From NCBI GenBank assembly GCA_016719755.1, contig JADJYM010000004.1, positions 62,001 through 126,000 of the forward strand: DNA of 64,000 nt. Direction: 5' to 3'. Under the pieces are notes generated by a model. The model was not told the origin of the DNA. It saw only the letters and a program-made list of their open reading frames with translations, and made no database searches. Position 1 is the stretch's first letter; the number at the start of each line of letters is the position of its first letter. The DNA comes from Novosphingobium sp. (GTDB taxonomy: Bacteria; Pseudomonadota; Alphaproteobacteria; Sphingomonadales; Sphingomonadaceae). Shown in pieces: positions 1 through 9,832 of the stretch. Both the position numbers and the translations under genes were made by a program.

Positions 1-676
1 ATTCGGCAATACGGTCCATCTCGGCCTGGATGGCATCCGGCGTGCCTGGACGTCCCCGGAACCGCGCCGCAGCCACGATTGCGCCCTCGGGCAGGTCGGA
101 ATGGCGATAGGTATAGTGCAGGTCCGCGACCGGGAGCGTGCGCAGCGATCCATCGCGCAGCACCACGTCGCAATCGACAAGGATGTCCTTGACCTCGCCG
201 CCATAAGCGCCGCCGTTCATCCGCACGAACCCGCCGACCGTGCCGGGGATCGAGCGGAGGAATTCTAGCCCGGCGATGCCTGCATCGCGCGCCGTCGAGG
301 AAACGAGGATGCCAGAGGCGCCAGCCCCGCAATCGAGCGTCAGGTCGCCGCCTTGCGTGACCTTGGCAAAGGTCTTGCCCAGCCGCACCACTACGCCGTC
401 AACCCCGCCATCGCGGACGATCAGATTGGAGCCCAGACCCAGCGCCATGACCGGGACCGCCGGATCGAGATTGCGCAGGAAATCCCGCAGATCAGCAAGG
501 TCCGCAGGCTCGAACAGCCACTCGGCCGCGCCGCCGGACTTGAACCAGACCAGCGGCGCCAGCGGTGCGCCATGGGTAAGTTTTCCCTTCACCCCGTTCG
601 CGTCGGGCGAGGTCGATATGCCTGGCGCCGTGTCTTGACCTTGCTCGACACGAACGGCGGGGGGAGTGGTCTTCAC
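1..676 (-). CDS. murB: UDP-N-acetylenolpyruvoylglucosamine reductase MurB (partial, 3' end off window)
   Basis: Second committed step of peptidoglycan precursor synthesis: NADPH/FAD-dependent reduction of UDP-GlcNAc-enolpyruvate to UDP-MurNAc in the cytoplasm. I translated 225 residues from a GTG at 676-674, which overlaps the murC stop as GTGA. FAD-binding family signatures are present: [12 protein letters not shown] at 80-91, [13 protein letters not shown] at 137-149, MNGGAYG at 153-159 and [10 protein letters not shown] at 190-199. Roughly the last quarter, with the remaining catalytic residues, lies beyond the left edge. The first 35 or so residues look unconserved, and residues 7-16 ([10 protein letters not shown]) are encoded by a degenerate half copy of the GTTCGTGTCGAG palindrome found elsewhere in the window. 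The identification is firm; the exact start is less so. Confidence 0.93.
   Translation of the reverse strand, partial: MKTTPPAVRVEQGQDTAPGISTSPDANGVKGKLTHGAPLAPLVWFKSGGAAEWLFEPADLADLRDFLRNLDPAVPVMALGLGSNLIVRDGGVDGVVVRLGKTFAKVTQGGDLTLDCGAGASGILVSSTARDAGIAGLEFLRSIPGTVGGFVRMNGGAYGGEVKDILVDCDVVLRDGSLRTLPVADLHYTYRHSDLPEGAIVAAARFRGRPGTPDAIQAEMDRIAE
629..657. repeat. Degenerate half copy of the GTTCGTGTCGAG palindrome, inside the murB 5' coding end
   Basis: By eye 26 of 29 bases match the right arm of the perfect palindrome at 17956-17984. The mismatches are at repeat positions 8, 12 and 14. It is read in frame as the N-terminal tail of MurB. Confidence 0.75.
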
Positions 677-2097
677 CTAGCCCTCCTCGCCCGGATCGCG
701 TCGGCCAGTCCGGCCGCCCACTTCGTGATGTCGCCCGCGCCAAGGCAGACCACCATGTCGCCGGCCTGAGCGATCCCGGCCAGCGCATCGGCCAGCGCGT
801 CCGGCCCGGCAATGACCTGCGCGCTGCGGTGCCCGCGCGCCTTCATCCCTGCCACCATGGCGTCGGAGTTGACGCCCTCGATCGGCTGCTCCCCGGCGGC
901 ATAGACCGGCGCGGCATAGACGATGTCGGCATCGTTGAAGGCCGCCGAGAATGCGTCGAGGTGGTCGCGCAGGCGGGAATAGCGGTGCGGCTGGACCACG
1001 GCGATCACGCGCCCCGTGCCCACGCCCTCGCGCGCGGCGGCCAGCACGGCGCGGATTTCGACCGGGTGGTGGCCGTAATCGTCGATCACGGTCACATTGC
1101 CGCCATCCACGGCGACTTCGCCCACCTTGGTGAAGCGGCGCTTGACGCCGGAGAACTTGGCGAAGCCGGACTGGATCACGCTGTCGGCGCAGCCCATTTC
1201 AGCCGCGACGCCCACGGCGGCGAGCGCGTTCTGGACGTTGTGACGGCCCGGCATCGGCAGCTCGATCCCCTCGATCCGGCGGTGCGATCCGTCGCGCTGG
1301 CGCAGCACCGCATCGAAGCGGTTGCCGCCGGGATAGGGCTGCACGTTCTCACCCCGCACGTCGGCCTGGGCGGAGAAGCCATAGGTCACCACGCGGCGAT
1401 CGCGCACCTTGGGGATCACCGCCTGGACTTCGGGATGATCGATGCACAGCACCGCACAGCCATAGAACGGCACATTCTCGATGAATTCGACGAACGCGTC
1501 CTTCACTGCGTCGAAGCTGCCATAATGATCGAGGTGTTCGGGATCGATGTTGGTGACCACCGCGATGGTCCCGTCGAGCCGGAGGAACGAGCCATCACTC
1601 TCATCCGCTTCGACCACCATCCACTCGCTCGCGCCAAGCCGCGCGTTGGAGCCGTAGGAATTGATGATCCCGCCATTGATCACGGTCGGATCGACCCCGC
1701 CGGCATCGAGCAGCGCGGCGATCATGCTGGTGGTGGTGGTCTTGCCGTGGGTGCCCGCCACCGCGACCGTGCGCTTGAGGCGCATCAGTTCGGCCAGCAT
1801 TTCCGCACGGCGGACCACGGGAATGCGGTTTTCCAGCGCGGCGGCGACTTCGGGATTGTCACGCTTCACGGCAGTGGAGGTGACGACCACGGCGGCATCG
1901 CCCAGGTTTTCGGCGGCATGGCCGATCATCACCTTGATCCCGCGGGCGCGCAGCCCCTCGACCACGTAGCCTTCGGCAATGTCGCTGCCCTGCACCGTAT
2001 AGCCCAGGTTGTGCATAACCTCGGCAATGCCGGACATGCCGATTCCGCCGATGCCGACGAAGTGGATGGTTCCGATATCGGTGCCGACGCCCTTCAT
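673..2097 (-). CDS. murC: UDP-N-acetylmuramate--L-alanine ligase MurC
   Basis: ATP-dependent addition of L-Ala to UDP-MurNAc, the first amino acid of the peptidoglycan stem peptide; cytoplasmic. The product has 474 residues, typical for MurC. The N-terminal Rossmann-like UDP-binding domain opens with [17 protein letters not shown] (about 13-29). The Mur-ligase ATP loop GTHGKTTTT is at 115-123, followed by the central-domain EADESDGSF and the C-terminal [10 protein letters not shown] motif typical of MurC. It lies 9 bp after murG and its TGA overlaps the murB GTG, so both are probably translated as one operon with the rest of the dcw cluster. Confidence 0.98.
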   Translation of the reverse strand: MKGVGTDIGTIHFVGIGGIGMSGIAEVMHNLGYTVQGSDIAEGYVVEGLRARGIKVMIGHAAENLGDAAVVVTSTAVKRDNPEVAAALENRIPVVRRAEMLAELMRLKRTVAVAGTHGKTTTTSMIAALLDAGGVDPTVINGGIINSYGSNARLGASEWMVVEADESDGSFLRLDGTIAVVTNIDPEHLDHYGSFDAVKDAFVEFIENVPFYGCAVLCIDHPEVQAVIPKVRDRRVVTYGFSAQADVRGENVQPYPGGNRFDAVLRQRDGSHRRIEGIELPMPGRHNVQNALAAVGVAAEMGCADSVIQSGFAKFSGVKRRFTKVGEVAVDGGNVTVIDDYGHHPVEIRAVLAAAREGVGTGRVIAVVQPHRYSRLRDHLDAFSAAFNDADIVYAAPVYAAGEQPIEGVNSDAMVAGMKARGHRSAQVIAGPDALADALAGIAQAGDMVVCLGAGDITKWAAGLADAIRARRAR

Positions 2098-2106
2098 GGA
2101 ATCCTC

Positions 2107-3285
2107 TTATCCTGCCGCCGAAGCCGCAGCGCCCAGCACTGCGCCGGTAACTGCCGCTTCCCTGATCGAAATCGTATCCATCAGCGGCGCCCCGCCGAAG
2201 CTCTCGACCAGATCGGCGAGGTCAGCAAGGGCATTGGGGTAGCCGCAATTCCACGCCGCATGAGCTGCATTGGCCAGCGTTTCCGGGCTCTGCGCGATGG
2301 CCTGGATCTGCTTGGCGAGCTCGGCCGAAGTGAACCGGTCCTGCCGGATCATCCGCGCGCCCCCGGCGGCGCAGACCTCGCGCGTGTTGGCGGCCTGATG
2401 ATCGTCGGTCGCGATCGGCAGGGGTACGAGGATCGCGGGGCGGCCGACGGCGGTCAGTTCCGCGATGGTCGAGGCTCCGGCGCGGCCAATGAACAGATGC
2501 GCGTCGGCCAGCCGCTCGGCCATATTCTCGAAATAGGTGGCAAGCTCGGCCGGGATGTCGTGGCTGGCATAGCGCGCGCGCACCGCCTCGATATCCTCTG
2601 GCCGGCACTGCTGGGTCACCTGCAGGCGGCCGCGCAGGGCGGGGGGAAGCATGGCAAGGCCATCGGGCACCACGTCCGAAAGGATCGAGGCGCCCTGACT
2701 GCCGCCGGTTACCAGAACGCGCAGCAGGCTGTCGGGTCCGAAGGCCGGAAACGGTTGGTCGCGCAGCGCCAGCACGGCATCGCGCACCGGATTGCCGACG
2801 ACGTGAACCTTGCCCTGGTGCTTGGGCTTCAGCCGCGCGACATCGCGGTAAGAGGTGGCAATCGCATCGACCCGGCCCGCAAGCAGGCGGTTGACCCGGC
2901 CCAGCACGGCGTTCTGCTCGTGGATCACGCTCGGCACGCCCGCGCTGGTCGCGGCCCACAGCGCCGGGAAGGCCGGATAGCCGCCAAACCCGACCACGGC
3001 GGAGGGCTGAAAGCTTTCGAACAGGCGCAGCGCCATGCGGCGCCCTTCAAGGATCGCCTCGATCCCCTTTGGCCAGTGCAGCGGGTTCTTGCCCAGCCGC
3101 CCGGCGGGCAGGACGTGGGCGACCAGCGAATGCGGCTTGCCGGGCAGGCGCGCGCCGCGCTCGTCGGTGATCAGCGCAACATGGTGGCCGCGCCGCTCAA
3201 GCTCGACCGCCAGCGCGAAGGCCGGAATCAGGTGCCCCCCGGTCCCCCCGGCGGCAAGGACGTAGTGACGGCTGGCCGCGCTCAT
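2107..3285 (-). CDS. murG: Lipid II synthase MurG (UDP-GlcNAc transferase)
   Basis: Transfers GlcNAc from UDP-GlcNAc to lipid I at the inner face of the cytoplasmic membrane, giving lipid II. The start was set at the ATG of MSAASRHYVLAAGGTGGH, because the open frame upstream is antisense noise over ftsW and because this ATG forms an ATGA overlap with the ftsW stop. The product is 392 residues. The glycine-rich GGTGGH loop is at 13-18. The C-terminal GT28 donor site GRAGASTIAELTAVGRPAILVPLP is present, shortly followed by DDHQAANT. The roughly 25-residue C-terminal tail after the usual end is Ala-rich. It sits between ftsW and murC as in most dcw clusters. Confidence 0.98.
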   Translation of the reverse strand: MSAASRHYVLAAGGTGGHLIPAFALAVELERRGHHVALITDERGARLPGKPHSLVAHVLPAGRLGKNPLHWPKGIEAILEGRRMALRLFESFQPSAVVGFGGYPAFPALWAATSAGVPSVIHEQNAVLGRVNRLLAGRVDAIATSYRDVARLKPKHQGKVHVVGNPVRDAVLALRDQPFPAFGPDSLLRVLVTGGSQGASILSDVVPDGLAMLPPALRGRLQVTQQCRPEDIEAVRARYASHDIPAELATYFENMAERLADAHLFIGRAGASTIAELTAVGRPAILVPLPIATDDHQAANTREVCAAGGARMIRQDRFTSAELAKQIQAIAQSPETLANAAHAAWNCGYPNALADLADLVESFGGAPLMDTISIREAAVTGAVLGAAASAAG

Positions 3286-4499
3286 TTGCCCAGTCCCAGT
3301 TGCGCCAGCGAAAACGGTTCGCGCCGGATGAACGGATTGCGCCGGGTGATGGCGATCAGGAACCCCACCCCCAGGCACAGCGCGACGGTGGACGAACCAC
3401 CATAGGAAATCAGCGGCAGGGTCATGCCCTTCGACGGGAAAAGTTGCAGGTTGACGAGGATGTTGATGAAAGCCTGCCCGCCCAGCTGCGCGGCAAGCCC
3501 GGCCGCGGCAAGCGTGGTGAACAGGTCTTCCTCGTCCAGCAGGCGGACCAGCACGCGCACCACCACAGCAAGGTAGATCAGCACGATCAGGCCGCAGACC
3601 AGCAGGCCGAATTCCTCGCCGATTACGGAAAAGATATAGTCGGTATGCGCCTCCGGCAGGCCAAGCTTGCGCGTGCCGAGCCACAGGCCCGATCCGGTCC
3701 AGCCACCTGAAAGCAGGGTGCGGCTGGCAAGGTCCACCTGGTCAAAGGCGGTGCCGCCGCCAAGGAAGGCGTCGATGCGGTGGCGGGCGTTGTCGTAGAA
3801 CAGATAGGCGGCGATCACCGCGCCCAGCCCCGCGCCGCCCGCAAGCCCGATCTTCTTGAGCGAGATACCCGACATCAGCACCATCACGAACCACACGCCG
3901 ACGAACAGCATGGTCGATCCGAAGTCCGGCTGGGCCATCAGCAGCACCGCGATCAGGCCCATCAAGCCGCTGGCCAGCTCGATCACCGGGAGGTTCGGAT
4001 CGCGCGCGCGCCAGCTCAGGATCCAGGCGAGCATGATCGCGAAGGCGGGCTTGAGGAATTCCGACGGCTGGAGCGAAATCCCCAGATTCAGCCAGCGCCG
4101 GGCACCGTTGACCGTGGTGCCGATCAGCGGAACCAGCATCAACCCGGCCAGCATGGCAAAACCCAGCACGATGCCCGCCCGCCGCGCCAGATCGCGCGGC
4201 AGCATCGAGGCACCGGCCAGCGCGATCAGTCCCAGGATCTGCCAGCGCAGGTGGATGTAGAAGAAGTGGAGATCGTCGAGCCGTACGGCAGAGGTGGACA
4301 GTCGCCGGGCGCTGGCCGGAGAGGCCGCCGCGACAGCAAGCGTGCCGATCGCCATCAGCGTCAGCACCAGCGCCAGCAGCACCCGGTCAATCTCGCGCCA
4401 CCAGATCGCGAAGTCGCCGCGCCGGCTGCGCTTGCGGCGCGGTCCGGCCGCCGCGCCTGATTTGGCCGCGTGGGGAACATAGGGCGGGACGGTCGCCAT
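3282..4499 (-). CDS. ftsW: Lipid II polymerase / division protein FtsW (SEDS family)
   Basis: Polytopic SEDS-family glycosyltransferase that polymerises lipid II at the septum together with the class B PBP FtsI. I chose ATG 4499, which overlaps the murD stop as TGATG; a GTG two codons upstream is also possible. The protein has about 405 residues and 9-10 hydrophobic segments. The N-terminal cytoplasmic stretch is basic (KSGAAAGPRRKRSRRGD). Family signatures seen: WLNLGISLQPSEFLKPAF, then FSVIGEEFGLLVCG, and near the C-terminus GMTLPLISYGGSS. The partner ftsI lies about 5 kb upstream in the same operon. Confidence 0.97.
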   Translation of the reverse strand: MATVPPYVPHAAKSGAAAGPRRKRSRRGDFAIWWREIDRVLLALVLTLMAIGTLAVAAASPASARRLSTSAVRLDDLHFFYIHLRWQILGLIALAGASMLPRDLARRAGIVLGFAMLAGLMLVPLIGTTVNGARRWLNLGISLQPSEFLKPAFAIMLAWILSWRARDPNLPVIELASGLMGLIAVLLMAQPDFGSTMLFVGVWFVMVLMSGISLKKIGLAGGAGLGAVIAAYLFYDNARHRIDAFLGGGTAFDQVDLASRTLLSGGWTGSGLWLGTRKLGLPEAHTDYIFSVIGEEFGLLVCGLIVLIYLAVVVRVLVRLLDEEDLFTTLAAAGLAAQLGGQAFINILVNLQLFPSKGMTLPLISYGGSSTVALCLGVGFLIAITRRNPFIRREPFSLAQLGLGK

Positions 4500-5845
4500 C
4501 AGCACGGCCCTCCGCCGCCGGTCGCCGGTTCCTCTTCCAGCAGGGCCTGGACGATCTGGCGGAAGGAATCGCCGCGCGCCTCGTAATCGCGGAACTGGTC
4601 GAAGCTGGCGCAGGCAGGGGAGAGCAGCACCACGTCACCGGGCCGGGCCACCGCAATCGCCTCGCGCACCGCCTCGCACAGCATCTCGCTGCGGACCACC
4701 GGCATGTGCGGCGCGAGCAGTTCGGCAAACCGCGGTCCGGCCTCGCCAATGACATAGGCACGGGCGACGTTGCCGAACGAAGGCGCGCACTCGTCAAGAT
4801 CGTCGCCCTTGGGCAGGCCGCCCAGTATCCAGTGGATCCGCCGCTCCGGCGCGGGCGGGAACGCGGCAAGCGCGGGCGCGGTAGAGGCGGGGTTGGTTGC
4901 CTTGCTGTCGTTGACGAACAGCACGCCGTTCGCCTCGGCCACCCGCTCCATCCGGTGCGGCAGCCCCCGGAAGGTGGCGAGCGCCGGGCCCCATTGGGTG
5001 CGGGTCAGGCCCAGGGCCTCGGCGATGGCGACGGCAACTGCCGCGTTCTGGAGGTTGTGCGGCCCTTGCAGCGAAGGCCAGCCGGGCTGGAGCGCGGCAA
5101 GGTCCGCACCATCGAGGCTGAGCACCTTGCCCTCGGGCCGACGCGCGCGCTCACGCTCCGCGATGGCAGTGGTCTCCGGCTCGCCCGTGCCGAAAACGCA
5201 GACCTGATCCGGCCGCTGCATCGCGAACAGCCGCGCCTTGGACGCGCAGTAGCCCTCGAACCCGTCATAGCGGTCAAGGTGATCGGGCGTCAGGTTGAGC
5301 AGCGCGGCGACCTCGCACTCAAGACTGTGGGTCAGGTCGATCTGATAGCTCGACAACTCCAGCACATAGACCCCGCCCGGCGAAAGCGGATTCTGGCCCA
5401 GGATCGGCAGGCCGATGTTGCCTCCCATCCGGACCGGCAGGGCGGCAGACTGGAGCAGATGGTGGACAAGGGCGGTCGTCGTCGACTTGCCGTTGGTGCC
5501 AGTGATGCCGACCACACGGTGCGCAGGCAGGTGCGGGCGGGCCTGGGCGAACAGCTCGATATCACCGATCACCGGCACACCCGCAGCGGCGGCATGGGCG
5601 GCGATGGGATGGGTGTTGAGCGGCACGCCGGGCGACACCACCACTCCGGCAAAGCCGGCCAGGTCGATCCCCAGCGGATCGGCCAGGTCGACCCGGCCTT
5701 CCAGCGCGCGGCGCGGTTCCTCGCGGTTGTCCCATGCGGTGACCTGCGCTCCGCCCGCCAGCAGGCTTTCGACCGCGGTCAGCCCAGACCGGGCAAGACC
5801 GAGGACCGCAAAGCGCTTTCCGGCAAAGGCAGGGGTGGAAATCAT
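4499..5845 (-). CDS. murD: UDP-N-acetylmuramoylalanine--D-glutamate ligase MurD
   Basis: ATP-dependent addition of D-Glu to UDP-MurNAc-L-Ala; cytoplasmic Mur ligase. The start was set at ATG 5845 ([21 protein letters not shown]). It overlaps the mraY stop as ATGA, and the frame open further upstream is antisense or shadow sequence inside mraY. The product has 448 residues. The N-terminal nucleotide fold starts [11 protein letters not shown], the ATP loop GTNGKST is at 116-122, and the C-terminal domain carries the [21 protein letters not shown] signature specific to MurD. Length and domain order are normal. Confidence 0.98.
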   Translation of the reverse strand: MISTPAFAGKRFAVLGLARSGLTAVESLLAGGAQVTAWDNREEPRRALEGRVDLADPLGIDLAGFAGVVVSPGVPLNTHPIAAHAAAAGVPVIGDIELFAQARPHLPAHRVVGITGTNGKSTTTALVHHLLQSAALPVRMGGNIGLPILGQNPLSPGGVYVLELSSYQIDLTHSLECEVAALLNLTPDHLDRYDGFEGYCASKARLFAMQRPDQVCVFGTGEPETTAIAERERARRPEGKVLSLDGADLAALQPGWPSLQGPHNLQNAAVAVAIAEALGLTRTQWGPALATFRGLPHRMERVAEANGVLFVNDSKATNPASTAPALAAFPPAPERRIHWILGGLPKGDDLDECAPSFGNVARAYVIGEAGPRFAELLAPHMPVVRSEMLCEAVREAIAVARPGDVVLLSPACASFDQFRDYEARGDSFRQIVQALLEEEPATGGGGPC

Positions 5846-6915
5846 CGCAGCTTCAGCGTCGACAGGCCGATCATGGCCAGGATGATCGCCACGATCCAGA
5901 AGCGCACGACCACGGTCGATTCCTTCCAGCCCAGCTGTTCGAAATGGTGGTGGATCGGCGCCATCTTGAACACCCGCTTGCCGGTGCGCTTGTAGACCGC
6001 GACCTGGATGATCACCGACAGCGCCTCGGCCACGAACAGCCCGCCGACGATTGCCAGCACGATTTCGTGATGCGCGGCGACCGCGATGGCGCCCAGCGCC
6101 CCGCCCAGCGCCAGACTGCCGGTATCGCCCATGAACACGGCGGCGGGCGGCGCGTTGAACCACAGGAAGGCCAGACAGGCGCCCATGATCCCGGCGCACA
6201 GGATCGCCAGTTCGCCCGCGCGCGGGACGTGCGGAATGCCAAGATAGGAGGAAAAGTCGGCCCGGCCCGCCAGATAGGCGATGATCGCGAAAGTGCCCGC
6301 CGCGATCACCACCGGCATGGTCGCAAGCCCGTCAAGCCCGTCGGTCAGGTTCACCGCGTTGCCCGCGCCCACCATCACCAGCGCGGCGAAGACATAGTAG
6401 ACCGGCCCGAGCGGGATCACCCGGTCGCTGAAGAAGGGCACGTAGACATCGGTCGATCCGACCTGGCCGACGATGATCCAGGCGGCGACGCCCGCCACCG
6501 CGAACTCAGCCAGCAGCCGCACCCGCCCGGAAACCCCGGCGGTGCTGCGCTTCTTGACCTTGTCGTAATCGTCCAGGAAGCCGATCAGTCCGAAGCCGCC
6601 CGTCACCGCCAGGCAGGCCCAGACCAGCGGGCTCGACAGGTCCATCCACAGGATCATCGAGATCACCAGCGCGATCAGGATCATCAGCCCGCCCATGGTC
6701 GGCGTGCCGCGCTTGGCAAAGTGGCTTTGCGGGCCGTCCTCGCGGATCGGCTGGCCCTTGCCCTGGCGCAGCCGCAGCATATTGATGAAGCGCGGCCCGA
6801 TCACCAGACCGATCACCAGCGCGGTCATCAGCGCGGCACCCGCGCGGAAGCTCTGGTAGCGGATGAGGTTCGCCAGCCCCTCGAATTGCAGATACTGCGC
6901 GATCAGGTACAGCAT
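5842..6915 (-). CDS. mraY: Phospho-MurNAc-pentapeptide transferase MraY
   Basis: Integral membrane enzyme that moves phospho-MurNAc-pentapeptide onto undecaprenyl phosphate, giving lipid I. The 357-residue product has about 10 hydrophobic segments. Diagnostic acidic and polar motifs are present: DDYDK around 115-119, [10 protein letters not shown] at 189-198, [20 protein letters not shown], and the HHHFE loop near residue 320 in [12 protein letters not shown]. It starts at ATG 6915, eight bases after the murF stop, and its TGA overlaps the murD ATG. Confidence 0.98.
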   Translation of the reverse strand: MLYLIAQYLQFEGLANLIRYQSFRAGAALMTALVIGLVIGPRFINMLRLRQGKGQPIREDGPQSHFAKRGTPTMGGLMILIALVISMILWMDLSSPLVWACLAVTGGFGLIGFLDDYDKVKKRSTAGVSGRVRLLAEFAVAGVAAWIIVGQVGSTDVYVPFFSDRVIPLGPVYYVFAALVMVGAGNAVNLTDGLDGLATMPVVIAAGTFAIIAYLAGRADFSSYLGIPHVPRAGELAILCAGIMGACLAFLWFNAPPAAVFMGDTGSLALGGALGAIAVAAHHEIVLAIVGGLFVAEALSVIIQVAVYKRTGKRVFKMAPIHHHFEQLGWKESTVVVRFWIVAIILAMIGLSTLKLR

Positions 6916-6923
6916 GCCTGACC

Positions 6924-8384
6924 TTATTCCTTGTTCTGTTCGAGCGCGGAAACCAGCGTTCCCAGCCCGACCGAGTTCGACCCTTTGACGAGGATCGCGT
7001 CGCCGCCCTCCACGCCGAATGCCTCAAGCGCGGCCAGCGCGGCTTGGGCATTAGCGCAATGCGCGAAGGGCAGGGCCTTGCCAAGCGCGGATGCCGCGCC
7101 TTTCCCCAGTTCGTCGGCCAGTGCCCGCATCTCGTCGCCCACGAGGATCGCAAAATCGGCCCGGCTGGCTGCCAGCGGCTCCGCCAGCGCAGCGTGATAG
7201 GCCGGGCCATGCTCGCCCAGTTCCTTCATCGCCCCCAGCACCGCGATCCGCCGCCGTGCTGGGGTGAGGCCAAGCTGGGTCAGCGTGGCCTTCATCGAGG
7301 CGGGGTTGGCGTTGTAGCTTTCATCGATCACCATGGCGATGCCGCCATCGGGCGTCTTGCAGGCGAAGCGCGCACCCCGACCCTTGAGGCCCGCCAGTTC
7401 GGCCAGGGCAAGGCCCGCCGCGCCCAGATCGCCGCCCGCCGCGCGCACCGCGGCCATCACGCAGAGCGAATTGGCCACCCAGTGTTCGCCCGGCGCGGCG
7501 ACAGTGTAGCACACCCGCCGGTCGCCAAGGTCGGCAGTCACCAGCGAACCGCCGCCTGGGGCGGACACCGCATCGAGCAGGCGGACCTGGGCATGGGCCG
7601 CGCGTCCGAATGCAACCACCTTCGCGCCCACGGCCAGCGCCGCATCGCGCAGCCGTTCAAAGTGCGGGCTGTCAGCCGGGATCACCGCCGTACCGCCCGG
7701 CTCCAGCCCGCCGAAAATCTCGGCCTTGGCATTGGCGATGCCCTCTTCGCTGCCCAGATTCTCGATGTGCGCGGGGGCGATCGTGGTAATCACCGCGACG
7801 TGCGGACGGACCTGGCGGGTCAGCGCCGCGATTTCGCCCGCGTGGTTCATCCCCATCTCGAAAATGCCGAAGCGGCTTCGCGCCGGCATCCGCGCGAGCG
7901 ACAGCGGAACGCCGACATGGTTGTTGTAGCTCTTGACGGAACGGTGCGCCTTGCCCCGGCTGGCCCGGTCCAGCGCGGCAAAGATCGCTTCCTTGACCCC
8001 GGTCTTGCCGACCGAACCGGTCACCCCGATAATCCGCGCATCGACGCGCGCGCGTGAGGCCGCAGCAAGAAGCTCAAGCGCTTTCGAGGTGTCCGGAACC
8101 AGGATATGCGGCCCGTCCACCGCGCGGTCGACCACCACGGCAGAGGCGCCCTTCTGGAATGCCATGGGCACGAAGCGGTGACCATCCATCGCTTCGCCCT
8201 TGAGCGCGAAGAACAGGTCGCCCGGCACAACGTCGCGGCTGTCGATCTCCACGCCGGAGCACTGGAATTCGCCACAAGCGACACCGCCCATGGCGCGCGC
8301 CAGGCCGACCGCGTCCCACAGAGCCAGGCCAAGCGCGTCCTCTGCTTCGCCGGGCCATTCGAGAATCCGGGCTAGGGCATTCAT
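6924..8384 (-). CDS. murF: UDP-MurNAc-tripeptide D-alanyl-D-alanine ligase MurF
   Basis: Adds D-Ala-D-Ala to UDP-MurNAc-tripeptide, completing the pentapeptide; cytoplasmic. ATG 8384 was preferred (TGATG overlap with the murE stop) over a GTG three codons upstream. The product is 486 residues. The N-terminal MurF domain contains [20 protein letters not shown]. The ATP loop reads GSVGKT at 123-128, where many MurF proteins have [27 protein letters not shown] and [14 protein letters not shown] follow as in the family. The order murE-murF-mraY is canonical. Confidence 0.98.
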   Translation of the reverse strand: MNALARILEWPGEAEDALGLALWDAVGLARAMGGVACGEFQCSGVEIDSRDVVPGDLFFALKGEAMDGHRFVPMAFQKGASAVVVDRAVDGPHILVPDTSKALELLAAASRARVDARIIGVTGSVGKTGVKEAIFAALDRASRGKAHRSVKSYNNHVGVPLSLARMPARSRFGIFEMGMNHAGEIAALTRQVRPHVAVITTIAPAHIENLGSEEGIANAKAEIFGGLEPGGTAVIPADSPHFERLRDAALAVGAKVVAFGRAAHAQVRLLDAVSAPGGGSLVTADLGDRRVCYTVAAPGEHWVANSLCVMAAVRAAGGDLGAAGLALAELAGLKGRGARFACKTPDGGIAMVIDESYNANPASMKATLTQLGLTPARRRIAVLGAMKELGEHGPAYHAALAEPLAASRADFAILVGDEMRALADELGKGAASALGKALPFAHCANAQAALAALEAFGVEGGDAILVKGSNSVGLGTLVSALEQNKE

Positions 8385-9832
8385 CAAGCACACTCCCTGG
8401 CAACTGTAACATCATCGAACGGCAGCACCCGCAGGCTTTCGCCCGCGCCGAAATACTGCCCCTGCTCGTGTCCCTTGCCGGCCACAAGCACGATATCCCC
8501 AGCCTTCGCCTCGGCAATCGCGGCGGCGATCGCGGCGCGCCGGTCGGCGACTTCGCGCAAGGCCCCGGCCCCTCCGGCCAGTACGGCGGCGCGGATTGCC
8601 GCCGGGTCCTCGCTGCGCGGATTGTCGTCGGTAACAATGCCGATCTCGGCCTGGTCCGCGACCACGCGGCCCATCTCCGGGCGCTTGCCGGTATCCCGGT
8701 CTCCGCCCGCGCCGAACACCACGATCAGCCGCCCTTCGCAATGCGGACGCAGCGCGGCAATGGCGGCTTCCAGCGCGTCGGGCGTGTGCGCGTAATCGAC
8801 ATAGACCGGCGCACCGGCGCGCGAAATCGCCGCTCGTTCCAGCCGCCCGCGCACGGGCTGGAGCCGGGCCAGATCCGCGAAGGTCCGGGCCGCATTGCCG
8901 CCGCTGGCGATCACCAGTCCGGCGGAAATCAGCGCGTTGGCGGCCTGATAGGCACCGATCAGGGGCAGTTCGATCCGCCGCGCCGCGCCGCCGTGCTCGA
9001 TCTCGAGCACCTGGCCAAGCGTGGTTGGCCGGCGCGACAGCAGACGAATGCCGGTGCCGCGTGTGCCAACGCTCAGCAGGCCCAGGCCGCGCAATTCGGC
9101 GTGGGCAATAGCCCGTGCCGACCATTCGTCGTCAGCCCAGATCACCGCTTCGCCGCAGGGTTCGACAACTTCGTCGAACAGCCGCATCTTGGCGGCGAAA
9201 TAGTCCTCCATCGTCGCATGGTAATCGAGATGGTCGCGGCTGAGATTGGTGAAGGCCCCGGCCAGCACCCTGAGGCCTTCGTTGCGGAACTGGGACAGGC
9301 CGTGGCTCGATGCCTCGTAAGCGACGTGCGTCACGCCCTCGCGCGCAAGACCGGTCATATTGGCAAAGAAGGTGACGACATCGGGCGTGGTCAGCCCGGT
9401 CGAAACGCTTTCCCCCGCCGTGGTCACGCCCAGCGTCCCGATCGACGCGGCGCGATGCCCGGCCATGTGCCACAGCTGACGGGTCAGCTCCACGGTAGAG
9501 GTCTTGCCGTTGGTTCCGGTCACCGCGACCACGGTTTCAGGAACGGGAACATAGAAGCCGGCGGCAAGCTGCGCGAATGTGCGGCGCGGCTCGGCATCGG
9601 CGATATGGACCGCGCCTTCGACCCGGGCTTCGGGGCGGGCGACCACGGCAACGGCCCCGGCTGCCACGGCGGCGGAAATGAAGTCCTCGCCATTGACCCG
9701 CGCGCCCGGAAAGGCGCCGAACACGGTGCCGGGGGCAACCTTGCGGTGATCGATGGCGAAGCCGGTCACTTCGCATTCGGCCTCTGCGGGCAACTGGATG
9801 CCAATGCGCCGGGCCAGCGCCCGCAGCTTCAT
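8384..9832 (-). CDS. murE: UDP-MurNAc-tripeptide ligase MurE (meso-DAP adding)
   Basis: Adds meso-diaminopimelate to UDP-MurNAc-L-Ala-D-Glu. The 482-residue Mur ligase has its ATP loop GTNGKTS at 106-112 and a conserved YEASSHGLSQ block. The C-terminal DNPR sequence in TDDNPRSEDP is the residue set that distinguishes DAP-specific MurE from lysine-specific enzymes, so the organism should have a Gram-negative A1gamma-type cell wall. The ATG at 9832 overlaps the ftsI stop as ATGA. Size and context are normal. Confidence 0.98.
   Translation of the reverse strand: MKLRALARRIGIQLPAEAECEVTGFAIDHRKVAPGTVFGAFPGARVNGEDFISAAVAAGAVAVVARPEARVEGAVHIADAEPRRTFAQLAAGFYVPVPETVVAVTGTNGKTSTVELTRQLWHMAGHRAASIGTLGVTTAGESVSTGLTTPDVVTFFANMTGLAREGVTHVAYEASSHGLSQFRNEGLRVLAGAFTNLSRDHLDYHATMEDYFAAKMRLFDEVVEPCGEAVIWADDEWSARAIAHAELRGLGLLSVGTRGTGIRLLSRRPTTLGQVLEIEHGGAARRIELPLIGAYQAANALISAGLVIASGGNAARTFADLARLQPVRGRLERAAISRAGAPVYVDYAHTPDALEAAIAALRPHCEGRLIVVFGAGGDRDTGKRPEMGRVVADQAEIGIVTDDNPRSEDPAAIRAAVLAGGAGALREVADRRAAIAAAIAEAKAGDIVLVAGKGHEQGQYFGAGESLRVLPFDDVTVARECA

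Noticed and set aside
829..3405. Long open frame (over 850 codons) on the plus strand across murC and murG
   Set aside because: It is antisense to two intact Mur genes, His/Gly/Asp-rich as expected from high-GC frame shadowing, and matches no family.
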